The notes beneath the pieces are model-generated. The model saw only the letters and a list, made by a program, of their open reading frames with translations, searched no databases and was not told where the DNA came from. Shown in pieces: positions 1 through 5,315 of a stretch of 5,315 nt of DNA (within the stretch, counting starts at the first letter, position 1; every line of letters begins with the position of its first letter). This stretch comes from Verrucomicrobiales bacterium (GTDB taxonomy: Bacteria > Verrucomicrobiota > Verrucomicrobiia > Verrucomicrobiales > Verrucomicrobiaceae): contig DNXB01000496.1 in NCBI GenBank assembly GCA_003506995.1, forward strand, positions 1-5,315. The letters are read 5' to 3'. The position numbers and the translations under genes were made by a program.

Positions 1-150
1 ACCGACCTCATCATCGAAGGCATCCGCCCCGGCAGAGTCGTCCGCGTCCGTCCCACGAGCTGGCCCCAAGTCCAAGTGCCACGCGAGGAATACCTCAACG
101 ACAACCTCGAAGAGCGCTTCCCGACCCCGGCCATCTTCCCGAAGTATTGA
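1..150 (+). CDS. 3' end of an unrecognised protein gene (partial)
   Basis: An open frame runs from the first base of the window to a TGA at 148-150 and gives the last 49 residues of a protein whose beginning lies outside the window. The fragment is rich in Pro and Arg (for example IRPGRVVRVRP near its start) and ends ERFPTPAIFPKY. Codons are rich in G and C at the third position, as in the hydrolase gene downstream, so this is very likely real coding DNA of the host chromosome. I do not recognise the family, and the piece is too short to show a domain. The next gene starts 48 bases downstream on the same strand. No hairpin followed by a T run separates them, so read-through transcription is possible. 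Confidence 0.7.
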   Translation, partial: TDLIIEGIRPGRVVRVRPTSWPQVQVPREEYLNDNLEERFPTPAIFPKY

Positions 151-198
151 TGCTTCTCTGTTCTTCATTCTTTGTTTGCCTAACGACGCAGCGCCCAC

Positions 199-669
199 AT
201 GACGAGAACAAGATTCGAGCAAGCACTTAGTGGAGCATCCGAAGCATCGAGGCAGTTCGCTTTGACAGTGGTCACGAACGATTTGCCGACGGATTACCGC
301 TATGTGGTTTACTTGAATCAGTCCTTCGATGAGAGCCCATTGGAAGCTGACGAGACTATTTATCCAGATGATCCATTCGGAGTCGGCGACCTCAGTTCGC
401 CCCTCTCTTCCGTTGAGATCGTTCAGTTGCTGTGCCGAGATGATGCTGTGCCGGAGTGGATCGACATTTCTGCTTACAGAGTCACCGACTGCTTCACGGT
501 CTTCTCGTTGCATTGTTGCGGACGCTTTACATCGAACATCAAGCGGCTGTATTATGGCGACAGCGATCTCTGTCCGTTCGGCATCAAGAGTCCCGTGTTT
601 CCGCCCAGATGGAAGGAAGAGCAGGGACGCTTCGACCTGAACACCACAAGTAGCCCTGAGCCTCAGTAA
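199..669 (+). CDS. Conserved-looking hypothetical protein, 156 aa, cytoplasmic
   Basis: The product has no signal peptide and no membrane segment and is acidic in its first half (an Asp/Glu-rich stretch at residues 44-65). The most distinctive part is residues 102-138, where a beta-like segment FSLHCCGRFTS is followed by LYYGDSDLCPFGIKSP and VFPPRW. The combination of Cys-Gly-Arg-Phe and a later Pro-Phe-Gly-Ile-Lys-Ser-Pro gives the impression of a small single-domain family of about 150 residues that I have seen among uncharacterised bacterial proteins but cannot name. The ATG at 199 is the first in frame; there is no clear Shine-Dalgarno sequence before it (GCAGCGCCCAC). Codon use is less GC-biased than in the following hydrolase gene, which starts 21 bases after its stop. 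The two could share a transcript, but nothing in the protein points to a shared function. Function unknown. Confidence 0.7.
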   Translation: MTRTRFEQALSGASEASRQFALTVVTNDLPTDYRYVVYLNQSFDESPLEADETIYPDDPFGVGDLSSPLSSVEIVQLLCRDDAVPEWIDISAYRVTDCFTVFSLHCCGRFTSNIKRLYYGDSDLCPFGIKSPVFPPRWKEEQGRFDLNTTSSPEPQ

Positions 670-690
670 CACCAAAGGCGAACCAGGAAC

Positions 691-1869
691 ATGAAACCCG
701 CCCTCCTTTTTCTCATCACCGCCGTCTCGCTCTGCAACGCTGCTGACGGCCTGTTGCTCGATCTCATCGTGCCGCCGGGTGAGAAGGATCGCTTTCAACA
801 CGCGGAGTTCTCCTGCTGGATCGCAGACGCGTCGAAGCCAATTAAAGCCGTCATCATTCATCAGCACGGCTGCACCAATGCCTCACCTGACAAGCATCCA
901 CCGATCACGGGCGACTGGCACTGGCGGGCGCTGGCGCGGAAGCACGACGCCGCGCTGCTGGTGCCGATGTATCAGGTGGCAAAGAACTGCGATGAGTGGA
1001 ACGACCCCGACAGCGGCTCCGAGCGGGCGCTTTTCACCGCGCTGGAGGACTTCGCGCAGCGCTCGAAGCGGCCTGAGCTTAAAGACGCGCCATGGGTGCT
1101 CTGGGGCCACTCCGGCGGCTCCAGTTGGTCCGCGCAGATGATCACGCGGCATCCAAAGCGCGTGCTCGCGGCCTCGTTTCGAGGCGGATGCCACAAGCAG
1201 TTCGGCGATCCCGCGTTCCGCGCGAAGTTCGGCCCCATCGCCCGCTATCTGCCGCTGCTGTTCGTGTGGGGGAAACGCGAGTCCGTGCCCACCTCCAGCC
1301 ATTTCGTTTCGTGGGAGCCGATGAACACGATGTATCGCGAATTGCGCGAGCAGGGCGGCAAGGTCTGCCGCGTCATTGATCCACGCTCCGAGCACGGCTG
1401 CGATGACTCGCGCCTGATGAGCATCAACTTCTTCGATGCCGTGCTTTCAGACCTAGCCACCGCCGAGCCTTCCACGGATGCTGCCGTCCCCTGGCATCCC
1501 AACGACACCTTCGCCGCGCTGTGGCAGGAGTTTTCCGAGCATGGCACGCTGAAGCCCAAATCCCCGCCACTCCACGCCCCTTCACTCACGGCCAAACGCG
1601 ACACGACTGGCGTTCATCTCGACTGGCGCATCGTCCCAAACCTGGATGGCGGCCTGCGAGCCATCCGCCTGCATCGCGATGGCAAGCTGTGGAAGGAGAT
1701 CGGCATCGACGAAGACGCCTTCCTCGCCACCGGCCGCGATTCGACCCCCGAGGCGCTGCGCGCGCACAGCCTCGTGGATGAATCCAAAGACTCCAACAGC
1801 TATACCCTGACCTTCCTCGACATAGGCGGTAACGAATCGCCTCCCAGCGAGGCCGTGCGCGTGCCGTAG
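691..1869 (+). CDS. Secreted alpha/beta hydrolase (esterase-like) with C-terminal fibronectin III-like domain
   Basis: A 392-residue protein, probably exported, since residues 1-18 form a signal peptide (Lys2, hydrophobic core ALLFLITAVSLC, likely cleavage after CNA). The alpha/beta-hydrolase core spans about residues 22-255. It shows a possible oxyanion segment HQHGC at 57-61, a nucleophile elbow WGHSGG with Ser141 in a G-x-S-x-G motif (Gly139 to Gly143), and a C-terminal SEHG motif giving His235 as the probable catalytic histidine. The acid residue cannot be assigned with certainty; Glu197 and Asp230 are candidates. Residues about 295-392, ending TFLDIGGNESPPSEAVRVP, look like a fibronectin type III-like beta-sandwich, often seen on secreted polysaccharide-active enzymes. 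The substrate is unknown; an ester of a plant or algal polymer is a reasonable guess. AGGA at 685-688 lies very close to the ATG. The fold is well supported, the precise activity is not. Confidence 0.85.
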   Translation: MKPALLFLITAVSLCNAADGLLLDLIVPPGEKDRFQHAEFSCWIADASKPIKAVIIHQHGCTNASPDKHPPITGDWHWRALARKHDAALLVPMYQVAKNCDEWNDPDSGSERALFTALEDFAQRSKRPELKDAPWVLWGHSGGSSWSAQMITRHPKRVLAASFRGGCHKQFGDPAFRAKFGPIARYLPLLFVWGKRESVPTSSHFVSWEPMNTMYRELREQGGKVCRVIDPRSEHGCDDSRLMSINFFDAVLSDLATAEPSTDAAVPWHPNDTFAALWQEFSEHGTLKPKSPPLHAPSLTAKRDTTGVHLDWRIVPNLDGGLRAIRLHRDGKLWKEIGIDEDAFLATGRDSTPEALRAHSLVDESKDSNSYTLTFLDIGGNESPPSEAVRVP

Positions 1870-1871
1870 CT

Positions 1872-1886
1872 TCGATTGGCAATCGA
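1872..1886. repeat. Short hairpin just after the hydrolase stop
   Basis: A perfect 6-base inverted repeat, TCGATT - GGC - AATCGA, begins 2 bases after the stop codon of the hydrolase gene. It could slow transcription or protect the 3' end of the mRNA, but no T run follows it on the plus strand, so it is not a classical intrinsic terminator. It is the first of three hairpins within 113 bases. Confidence 0.4.
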
Positions 1887-1910
1887 CGCCGAATGCGGCT
1901 GCCAAATGTA

Positions 1911-1932
1911 GAACGAACTTCCGAGTTCGTTC
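1911..1932. repeat. Strong hairpin, 9-bp perfect stem with TCCG loop
   Basis: GAACGAACT at 1911-1919 and AGTTCGTTC at 1924-1932 are exact reverse complements separated by the four bases TCCG. A 9-bp stem with a four-base loop is unlikely by chance in intergenic DNA this short. There is no T run on either strand, so it is not a standard terminator. It resembles the palindromic core of a REP-like dispersed repeat, and together with the hairpin at 1970-1984 it may form one repeat unit. Whether it recurs in the genome cannot be seen from this window. Confidence 0.6.
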
Positions 1933-1969
1933 CCTCAGCCCACCGCTTCCATCCTCCAAATGCGCAGCC

Positions 1970-1984
1970 TTGGGCGAAGCCCAA
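1970..1984. repeat. GC-rich hairpin next to the 3' end of the gene remnant
   Basis: TTGGGC - GAA - GCCCAA forms a perfect 6-bp stem with a three-base loop. On the minus strand it lies 2 bases beyond the Phe codon that seems to close the beta-barrel remnant, a position that would suit a terminator or mRNA-stabilising hairpin for that former gene. No T run follows on the minus strand. It may instead be part of a repeat unit together with the hairpin at 1911-1932. Confidence 0.45.
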
Positions 1985-1986
1985 CC

Positions 1987-2202
1987 AAACGGCGGCAGCG
2001 AGAGCGTCAATCCGATGATCCACTCATTCGGCAAGGCATCGTGCAGGTTGCTGGAGAAGCCGTAGGACATCTCGCCGGTCTTCTGATTCAGCATGCCGCC
2101 GAATCCATGCCGGCTGCGGTTGTTGAACGACTTATTTTCCTGCCATGGGGTGATCACCGAGATCGTCAGGGAAATCGTCGAGCCTCTGTTTGCAACGTTT
2201 AG
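1987..2202 (-). pseudogene. Possible remnant of an outer-membrane beta-barrel gene (C-terminal end)
   Basis: On the minus strand, one frame from 2202 down to 1987 reads like the end of an outer-membrane beta-barrel, about 72 residues. It has a strand with alternating polar and apolar residues (STISLTISVITPW, residues 8-20), a Gly- and aromatic-rich region (HGFGGMLNQKTGEMSYGF), and a final strand WIIGLTLSLPPF ending in Phe, the usual last residue of such barrels. Third codon positions are strongly G/C, as in host genes. The frame has a stop at 2203-2205, so no upstream part of the gene is present; that is where the CBASS operon begins. There is no stop directly after the Phe codon: the frame continues into the hairpin region, a point against the idea unless the 3' end is also damaged. 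Its upstream 71 bases overlap the Cap15 tail in another frame. No family can be named. Confidence 0.35.
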
Positions 2203-2779
2203 TCAACACGACATCGCCCGTTGTCCCTCGAGTTGTCCAGTAGATACCTTTTAGTTTCGTGACGGGATCGCCAATGATTTCAAGAACCATCGTCCCGTCG
2301 TGTGAGGCACTCCGATCCTGGACTCTCAATCCAGGTGAACTGGTGTAGGAGTAGCCAAGTTTCCTGATCTGTTCGTCTGTATCCAACCAGAAGTCGGCAA
2401 GGTAGCTCCAACTGCTCATTTCAGCGGTCCGCATCACACAACTGACTCGCCCAAAAGACTGCTTAATCGTCAAGATGACTGGAATCGGTCCTGGCGTATT
2501 GCCCTCTGCATCTTTCCAAGTGGTTTGGATTGTGCCTTGCCAGGTGCCATCGAGGTCAGGAAAAGCAACCAGCCAATCCTTGAAGATTCTCCACCGCCAA
2601 GCGATGGAAACAAATCCCGCCCAAATCAGAATGATGATTGGAACGGTCTTGTAAGCTAGCTTTAGTGCGCTTCCGACGTCGGTGATTGATGTCCCTGTTG
2701 CTATCGCTAACAAGGCAAAACAGACGGCGAAAACACCGAAGAAAAAGAAAGCGAATGGTCTGACCTTGAGGTTTTTCAT
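2132..2779 (-). CDS. cap15: CBASS effector with two membrane segments and beta-barrel domain (Cap15-like)
   Basis: A 215-residue inner-membrane protein. Residues 8-27 (PFAFFFFGVFAVCFALLAIA) and 44-62 (KTVPIIILIWAGFVSIAW) form two membrane segments joined by a short loop. Trp-Arg-Trp-Arg and a linker lead into a beta-strand-rich domain at about 74-195 that opens with FPDLDGTWQG and closes with GDVVLTKR. This matches the Cap15 type of CBASS effector (SMODS-associated 2TM, beta-strand-rich). In that family the barrel binds the cyclic nucleotide made by the partner enzyme and the membrane part then oligomerises and disrupts the inner membrane, killing the infected cell. The start at 2779 is chosen because its ATG overlaps the TGA of the CD-NTase gene (ATGA, 2779-2776), so translation is probably coupled; the frame remains open upstream, but that stretch lies inside the neighbour. 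The last 20 residues (196-215, Asp/Pro-rich) are probably a non-native extension. Length otherwise fits the family. Confidence 0.85.
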   Translation of the reverse strand: MKNLKVRPFAFFFFGVFAVCFALLAIATGTSITDVGSALKLAYKTVPIIILIWAGFVSIAWRWRIFKDWLVAFPDLDGTWQGTIQTTWKDAEGNTPGPIPVILTIKQSFGRVSCVMRTAEMSSWSYLADFWLDTDEQIRKLGYSYTSSPGLRVQDRSASHDGTMVLEIIGDPVTKLKGIYWTTRGTTGDVVLTKRCKQRLDDFPDDLGDHPMAGK

Positions 2780-3678
2780 TTGTATCCAATGTGGTTCCAT
2801 GCCGCTTGAAGAAAGGCGTGGGCTTGTGCGTGCGTCCAAGGTTGAGTATTTCTAAATAGGTATTTCAGCCTGCTAATCTCAACCCAGTCAGAGCACGTTT
2901 CGGGAGTTTTGGTTGCCTGCCAGACGTTAATGATCAAGTCGCGAATGATTCCGGTGTAGTCATCGTGATCGAAGATCACGACTGGCGCGTTAAACACCAG
3001 GCATTCGATCAAAAACGATGAGATGCCTGCCGCTTCAGTCACTCGCTCGGCCTGCATCTTGTCACGCAGCCTCTTCATGATTCGGACAACACGTTTGTAG
3101 GATCTGCCTGTTTCTGTGTTTCTGCTGACTCCATTGTCATAAACGTGCTTTGGCCAGTTCTTTACCAAAGCTCCGTTATCCGGCTGAAACGCGACTCCCG
3201 AATAGTAGTGGGGTGTTCCGTCTGGATTTGACCTGCCTGTGTAGCGCCTGTGCTCAAAGGTCGGGACCACATCGGCGTCAATCCGGTAGCTGTTGGCATG
3301 GATATCGAATGCCTTGCTGCCTCTCGTAACACCCTCCTTGCCAAACCTGTTTTCTAACGCCGTTTGGACCATGTTTTTGAAATGAGAGAAAGGGAGCGTC
3401 CCAGCAACATTTCCAAATGTTTCTTTCGTCGTGCCAGCAGGGTAATCTGAATAGAAACTGCCATTGTATCTGATACAGATGTCCACATCACTATTCAATC
3501 TCACGTTAGTGCGAGACCTATACGATCCTTGTGCAAAAACGGAAATGTCCAAATCCTGTAGGTCACTAGCCGCTTCGATGGCCTTGCGGACTGCTGTCTC
3601 AGCGTTGACGCATTTAGCCGCCTCAGTTTCTGACGGCCCTCTTGACCAGGAAATGAATGTGTCTTCGTAGATGTTCAT
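2776..3678 (-). CDS. CBASS CD-NTase, cGAS/DncV-like nucleotidyltransferase (CdnE-like)
   Basis: A 300-residue cytoplasmic enzyme expected to join nucleoside triphosphates into a cyclic di- or trinucleotide second messenger after phage infection. The nucleotidyltransferase signature is intact: QGSY at 50-53 (Gly51-Ser52) followed by SDVDICI with catalytic Asp64 and Asp66, and the third metal-binding acid in RIDADVVP at 132-139 (Asp136, less likely Asp134). The C-terminal helical half has the motifs usual for this family: a basic helix GRSYKRVVRIMKRLRDKM at 191-208 and ISSFLIECLVFNAP at 219-232. The wording around the active site and the pairing with a Cap15-type effector point towards clade E or B; the product nucleotide cannot be read from sequence by eye. 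The ATG at 3678 is the first in frame after a TGA at 3684-3682 and is preceded by a purine-rich GAAGTGAAG. It is the first gene of a two-gene minus-strand operon and overlaps the effector gene by 4 bases. GC content is lower than in the flanking genes. Confidence 0.9.
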   Translation of the reverse strand: MNIYEDTFISWSRGPSETEAAKCVNAETAVRKAIEAASDLQDLDISVFAQGSYRSRTNVRLNSDVDICIRYNGSFYSDYPAGTTKETFGNVAGTLPFSHFKNMVQTALENRFGKEGVTRGSKAFDIHANSYRIDADVVPTFEHRRYTGRSNPDGTPHYYSGVAFQPDNGALVKNWPKHVYDNGVSRNTETGRSYKRVVRIMKRLRDKMQAERVTEAAGISSFLIECLVFNAPVVIFDHDDYTGIIRDLIINVWQATKTPETCSDWVEISRLKYLFRNTQPWTHAQAHAFLQAAWNHIGYK

Positions 3679-3693
3679 GCTTCACTTCATCTG

Positions 3694-3699
3694 ATTTAA
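3694..3699 (-). promoter_or_regulatory. Possible -10 element upstream of the CD-NTase gene
   Basis: On the minus strand the sequence CCCATTTTAAATCAG lies about 15 bases before the CD-NTase start codon and contains TTAAAT, the only clear AT-rich hexamer in the upstream region. No convincing -35 element is seen at 16-18 bases from it. If used, the mRNA would have a very short leader. Weak support. Confidence 0.2.
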
Positions 3700-3700
3700 A

Positions 3701-4014
3701 ATGGGCGTCTCTGCATCACATTCAGATACGGCCCAAGAAATACCCTTGGCGGTGGCGAGGCGCGTGGCAGAGGTGTCTTTCGACGAAACGGGGTTCTCTC
3801 GGGTGGCACGGAGCATTCGCACACCATATCCGCACTGCCTTCCTTTGATCAACCTTTTTGCCCTGACGAGAGAACGAAGGGTGAGGAGGCAGGGGGCAGG
3901 CGAATCGAGAGTCGTTTCATGGCTGAGGGCTCGTGGAATCTTCGCACGACCAGGAGCATCACTGGTCAAGCCAACAAACCACACAGAAACCGGCTGCGTT
4001 TTCGTTCTCCTCAC
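3701..4014. other. Divergent intergenic region with inverted repeats, no supported gene
   Basis: This stretch lies between the CBASS operon (minus) and the flavoprotein gene (plus) and must hold both promoters. It contains a 9-base inverted repeat, GTTCTCTCG at 3793-3801 and CGAGAGAAC at 3867-3875; the palindrome TTTCG-A-CGAAA at 3778-3788; a partly complementary pair, CTGCCTTCC near 3836 and GGAGGCAG near 3884; and a 6-bp hairpin, GACCAG/CTGGTC at 3948-3967. Open frames of about 110 codons exist on both strands, but their products are Arg/Ser/Thr-rich with no hydrophobic pattern or recognisable motif, so I do not call either a gene. The GC rise to host-like values near 3740 marks the probable right edge of the acquired operon. 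A structured RNA or a dispersed repeat is possible but unproven. Confidence 0.4.
3948..3967. repeat. Hairpin upstream of the flavoprotein gene
   Basis: GACCAG and CTGGTC form a perfect 6-bp stem around an eight-base loop, ending 47 bases before the earliest plausible start codon of the flavoprotein gene (4015). It could be an operator half-site pair or a leader hairpin. No T run follows, so it is not a terminator. Confidence 0.3.
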
Positions 4015-4029
4015 ATGCCACGCCAGTCC

Positions 4030-5315
4030 ATGACCCGCCTTGTATCACTGTTCGTCACCGTTTGCGCCACCCTGCATCTGCATGCGCAGCCCTCAGCGCC
4101 AACGCCCGACCTCTGCATCTACGGCGGCACGCCGGGTGGCATCGCGATGGCGGTGCGGGCGGCGAGGGAGGGCTTGAATGTGGTGCTGGTGAATCACAAT
4201 GGGCATCTCGGAGGCATTCTCTCGAACGGACTCGGCGTGTGGGACACGCTGTGGGAGGGGAAGCGCTCGCCGATCTATGATGAGGCGCGGCAGGCGATCT
4301 TTGATCACTATCGCACGACGTATGGCGAGGACTCGCGGCAGTATCGCGATGCGTTGCCGGGCAAGAGCGGGCATACGAATGGGAAGTTTGAGCCGAAGGT
4401 GGCGGAGAAGATTTTGACGGAGCTGGTGGCGAAGGAGCCGCGCATTCGAGTGATCAAACATCGTGTGCCACAATCCGTGAAGCGTGAGGGCAGCATGATT
4501 CAGTCCGTCACCTTCATGAGTTTGCATAGTGACGTCGCAGAGGAGATTCAAGCGAAGGTCTTCGCCGATTGCAGCTATGAGGGTGACCTCGCGGCGATGG
4601 CGAAGGTGCCGTATCGTGTCGGGCGGGAGTCGCGGGAGGAGTTTGGTGAGCCTCATGCGGGTGTGATTTTCATGTCGCCGGTGAAGGCCGCGCAGATGCC
4701 GGAACTGTCGCGGGCGGCGGAGCTGCATCACCAGCTCAAGCTGCGGAAGTTCAGCGGCTTTCAGCGCATCAAGCAGCCGGAGAGCACGGGCGAGGCGGAT
4801 GGGAATGTGCAGGCGTTTAACTACCGCACGATGCTCAGCTCTGATCCGGCGAACCGGTTGCCGGTGGAGAAGCCGACGAACTACGATCCTGAGAAGCTCA
4901 AGCTGCTGGAGCACGGCTCCATCGTGTCGCCGATCCCGAACTCGAAGCGTGGTTGGAACCGTCCGCAGATCGTGGGCATGCAGACGGATTATGTGGAGGC
5001 GGATTGGACCGGGCGGCAGAAGATCATGGATGCGTTTTGGGACACGACTTTGGCGCTGCTCTACTTTTTGCAGAACGATTCGTCCGTGGAACCGGAGCGA
5101 CAGAAGTCGTGGCGTGAGTTTGGTCTGGCGAAGGATGAGTTCACCGACAACGGGCATCGTCCGCATGAGTTTTATGTGCGCGAGGCGCGACGCATCACCG
5201 GGCGCCATATCTTCACGCAGCACGACGCGATGCTCGCCGACGGCCTGGAGCGCGCGCCGGTGCATGCGGACAGCATCGGCGTGACCGAGTGGTATCTCGA
5301 CACGCACGCCTGCAC
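4030..5315 (+). CDS. Secreted FAD-dependent oxidoreductase (FAD_oxidored type), 3' end beyond window
   Basis: An open frame that runs off the right edge, giving 428 residues so far. Residues 1-19 (MTRLVSLFVTVCATLHLHA) form a signal peptide with probable cleavage before Gln20. The FAD-binding Rossmann motif follows at once: DLCIYGGTPGGIAMAVRAAR (27-46), with VVLVNHNGHLGG at 51-62. The second strand ends in Asn55 where most members of such folds have Glu. Other family-typical stretches are FADCSYEGDLAAMAKVPYRVGRES at 178-201 and FNYRTMLS at 263-270. These match FAD_oxidored (PF12831-like) flavoproteins that are abundant, secreted and mostly uncharacterised in Verrucomicrobiota and Planctomycetota; the substrate is unknown, often guessed to be a carbohydrate. 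The start is uncertain: ATG codons at 4015 and 3919 are in the same frame. The one at 4030 or 4015 gives a proper signal peptide, and neither has a good Shine-Dalgarno sequence. A long minus-strand frame over the same region is a shadow. Confidence 0.88.
   Translation, partial: MTRLVSLFVTVCATLHLHAQPSAPTPDLCIYGGTPGGIAMAVRAAREGLNVVLVNHNGHLGGILSNGLGVWDTLWEGKRSPIYDEARQAIFDHYRTTYGEDSRQYRDALPGKSGHTNGKFEPKVAEKILTELVAKEPRIRVIKHRVPQSVKREGSMIQSVTFMSLHSDVAEEIQAKVFADCSYEGDLAAMAKVPYRVGRESREEFGEPHAGVIFMSPVKAAQMPELSRAAELHHQLKLRKFSGFQRIKQPESTGEADGNVQAFNYRTMLSSDPANRLPVEKPTNYDPEKLKLLEHGSIVSPIPNSKRGWNRPQIVGMQTDYVEADWTGRQKIMDAFWDTTLALLYFLQNDSSVEPERQKSWREFGLAKDEFTDNGHRPHEFYVREARRITGRHIFTQHDAMLADGLERAPVHADSIGVTEWYLDTHAC

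Noticed and set aside
179..198. GCCTAAC before the 156-residue gene, resembling an integron attC core
   Set aside because: No matching GTTRRRY partner or imperfect palindrome lies at the right distance upstream or after the gene, so there is no attC structure.
1582..2157. A 191-codon minus-strand frame spanning the hydrolase 3' end and the intergenic region
   Set aside because: Its second half is antisense to the well-supported hydrolase gene, and it crosses all three hairpins. Only the upstream part (1987-2202) looks coding, and I report that separately as a remnant.
2780..2839. A 20-residue N-terminal extension of the Cap15-like protein
   Set aside because: The frame is open upstream of 2779, but that DNA codes for the end of the CD-NTase. 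The ATGA overlap start puts the first membrane segment directly at the N-terminus, as expected for Cap15.
3701..4033. A 110-codon plus-strand frame before the flavoprotein gene
   Set aside because: Its product has no motif or consistent hydrophobic pattern, it overlaps the flavoprotein start in another frame, and open frames of this length are expected on both strands in GC-rich DNA.
4093..5307. A 404-codon open frame on the minus strand
   Set aside because: It is the mirror of the real plus-strand flavoprotein gene, which has a signal peptide and a Rossmann motif. The minus-strand product is a low-complexity Arg/His/Leu-rich sequence with no fold signature.
1..5315. CRISPR arrays, tRNA or rRNA genes, transposase or integrase genes
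   Set aside because: I looked for regularly spaced repeats, cloverleaf-like segments and the corresponding protein motifs on both strands and saw none.

Overview
The window looks like a chromosomal piece from a high-GC, Gram-negative environmental bacterium. A member of Verrucomicrobiota (Prosthecobacter-like) or Planctomycetota is most likely. This rests on two secreted proteins of kinds that are abundant in those groups, a FAD_oxidored-type flavoprotein with a signal peptide and an esterase-like alpha/beta hydrolase with a fibronectin-like tail, and on flanking DNA that reads at roughly 60-68% GC in sampled lines. The assignment is inference; there is no rRNA or marker gene here.

Layout. 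Positions 1-150 are the 3' end of an unrecognised plus-strand gene. Positions 199-669 encode a 156-residue cytoplasmic protein of unknown function. Positions 691-1869 encode a secreted alpha/beta hydrolase. Positions 1870-2131 hold a cluster of three short hairpins and the out-of-frame remainder of what looks like the C-terminal end of an outer-membrane beta-barrel gene on the minus strand. Positions 2132-3678, on the minus strand, are a compact two-gene operon. Positions 3679-4014 are a divergent intergenic region with inverted repeats. From about 4015 to the end of the window runs a plus-strand flavoprotein gene that is cut off by the window edge.

The centre of interest is the minus-strand operon: a CD-NTase (cGAS/DncV-like nucleotidyltransferase) followed, with a 4-base ATGA overlap, by a protein with two membrane segments and a beta-strand-rich domain that matches the architecture of Cap15. 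Together they form a minimal type I CBASS anti-phage system: on infection the first enzyme makes a cyclic oligonucleotide, and the second binds it and disrupts the inner membrane. No Cap2/Cap3 or HORMA/TRIP13 accessory genes are present. The operon reads at lower GC (about 43-57% in sampled lines) than its neighbours and runs against them, which fits acquisition by horizontal transfer.

An unexpected detail is the left junction. The conserved-looking part of Cap15 ends at about position 2195. Its last 20 residues are read in a shifted frame across DNA that, in another minus-strand frame, encodes a plausible beta-barrel C-terminus ending in Phe (1987-2202). This suggests that the defence operon landed in or beside an outer-membrane protein gene and that Cap15 picked up a new tail from it.
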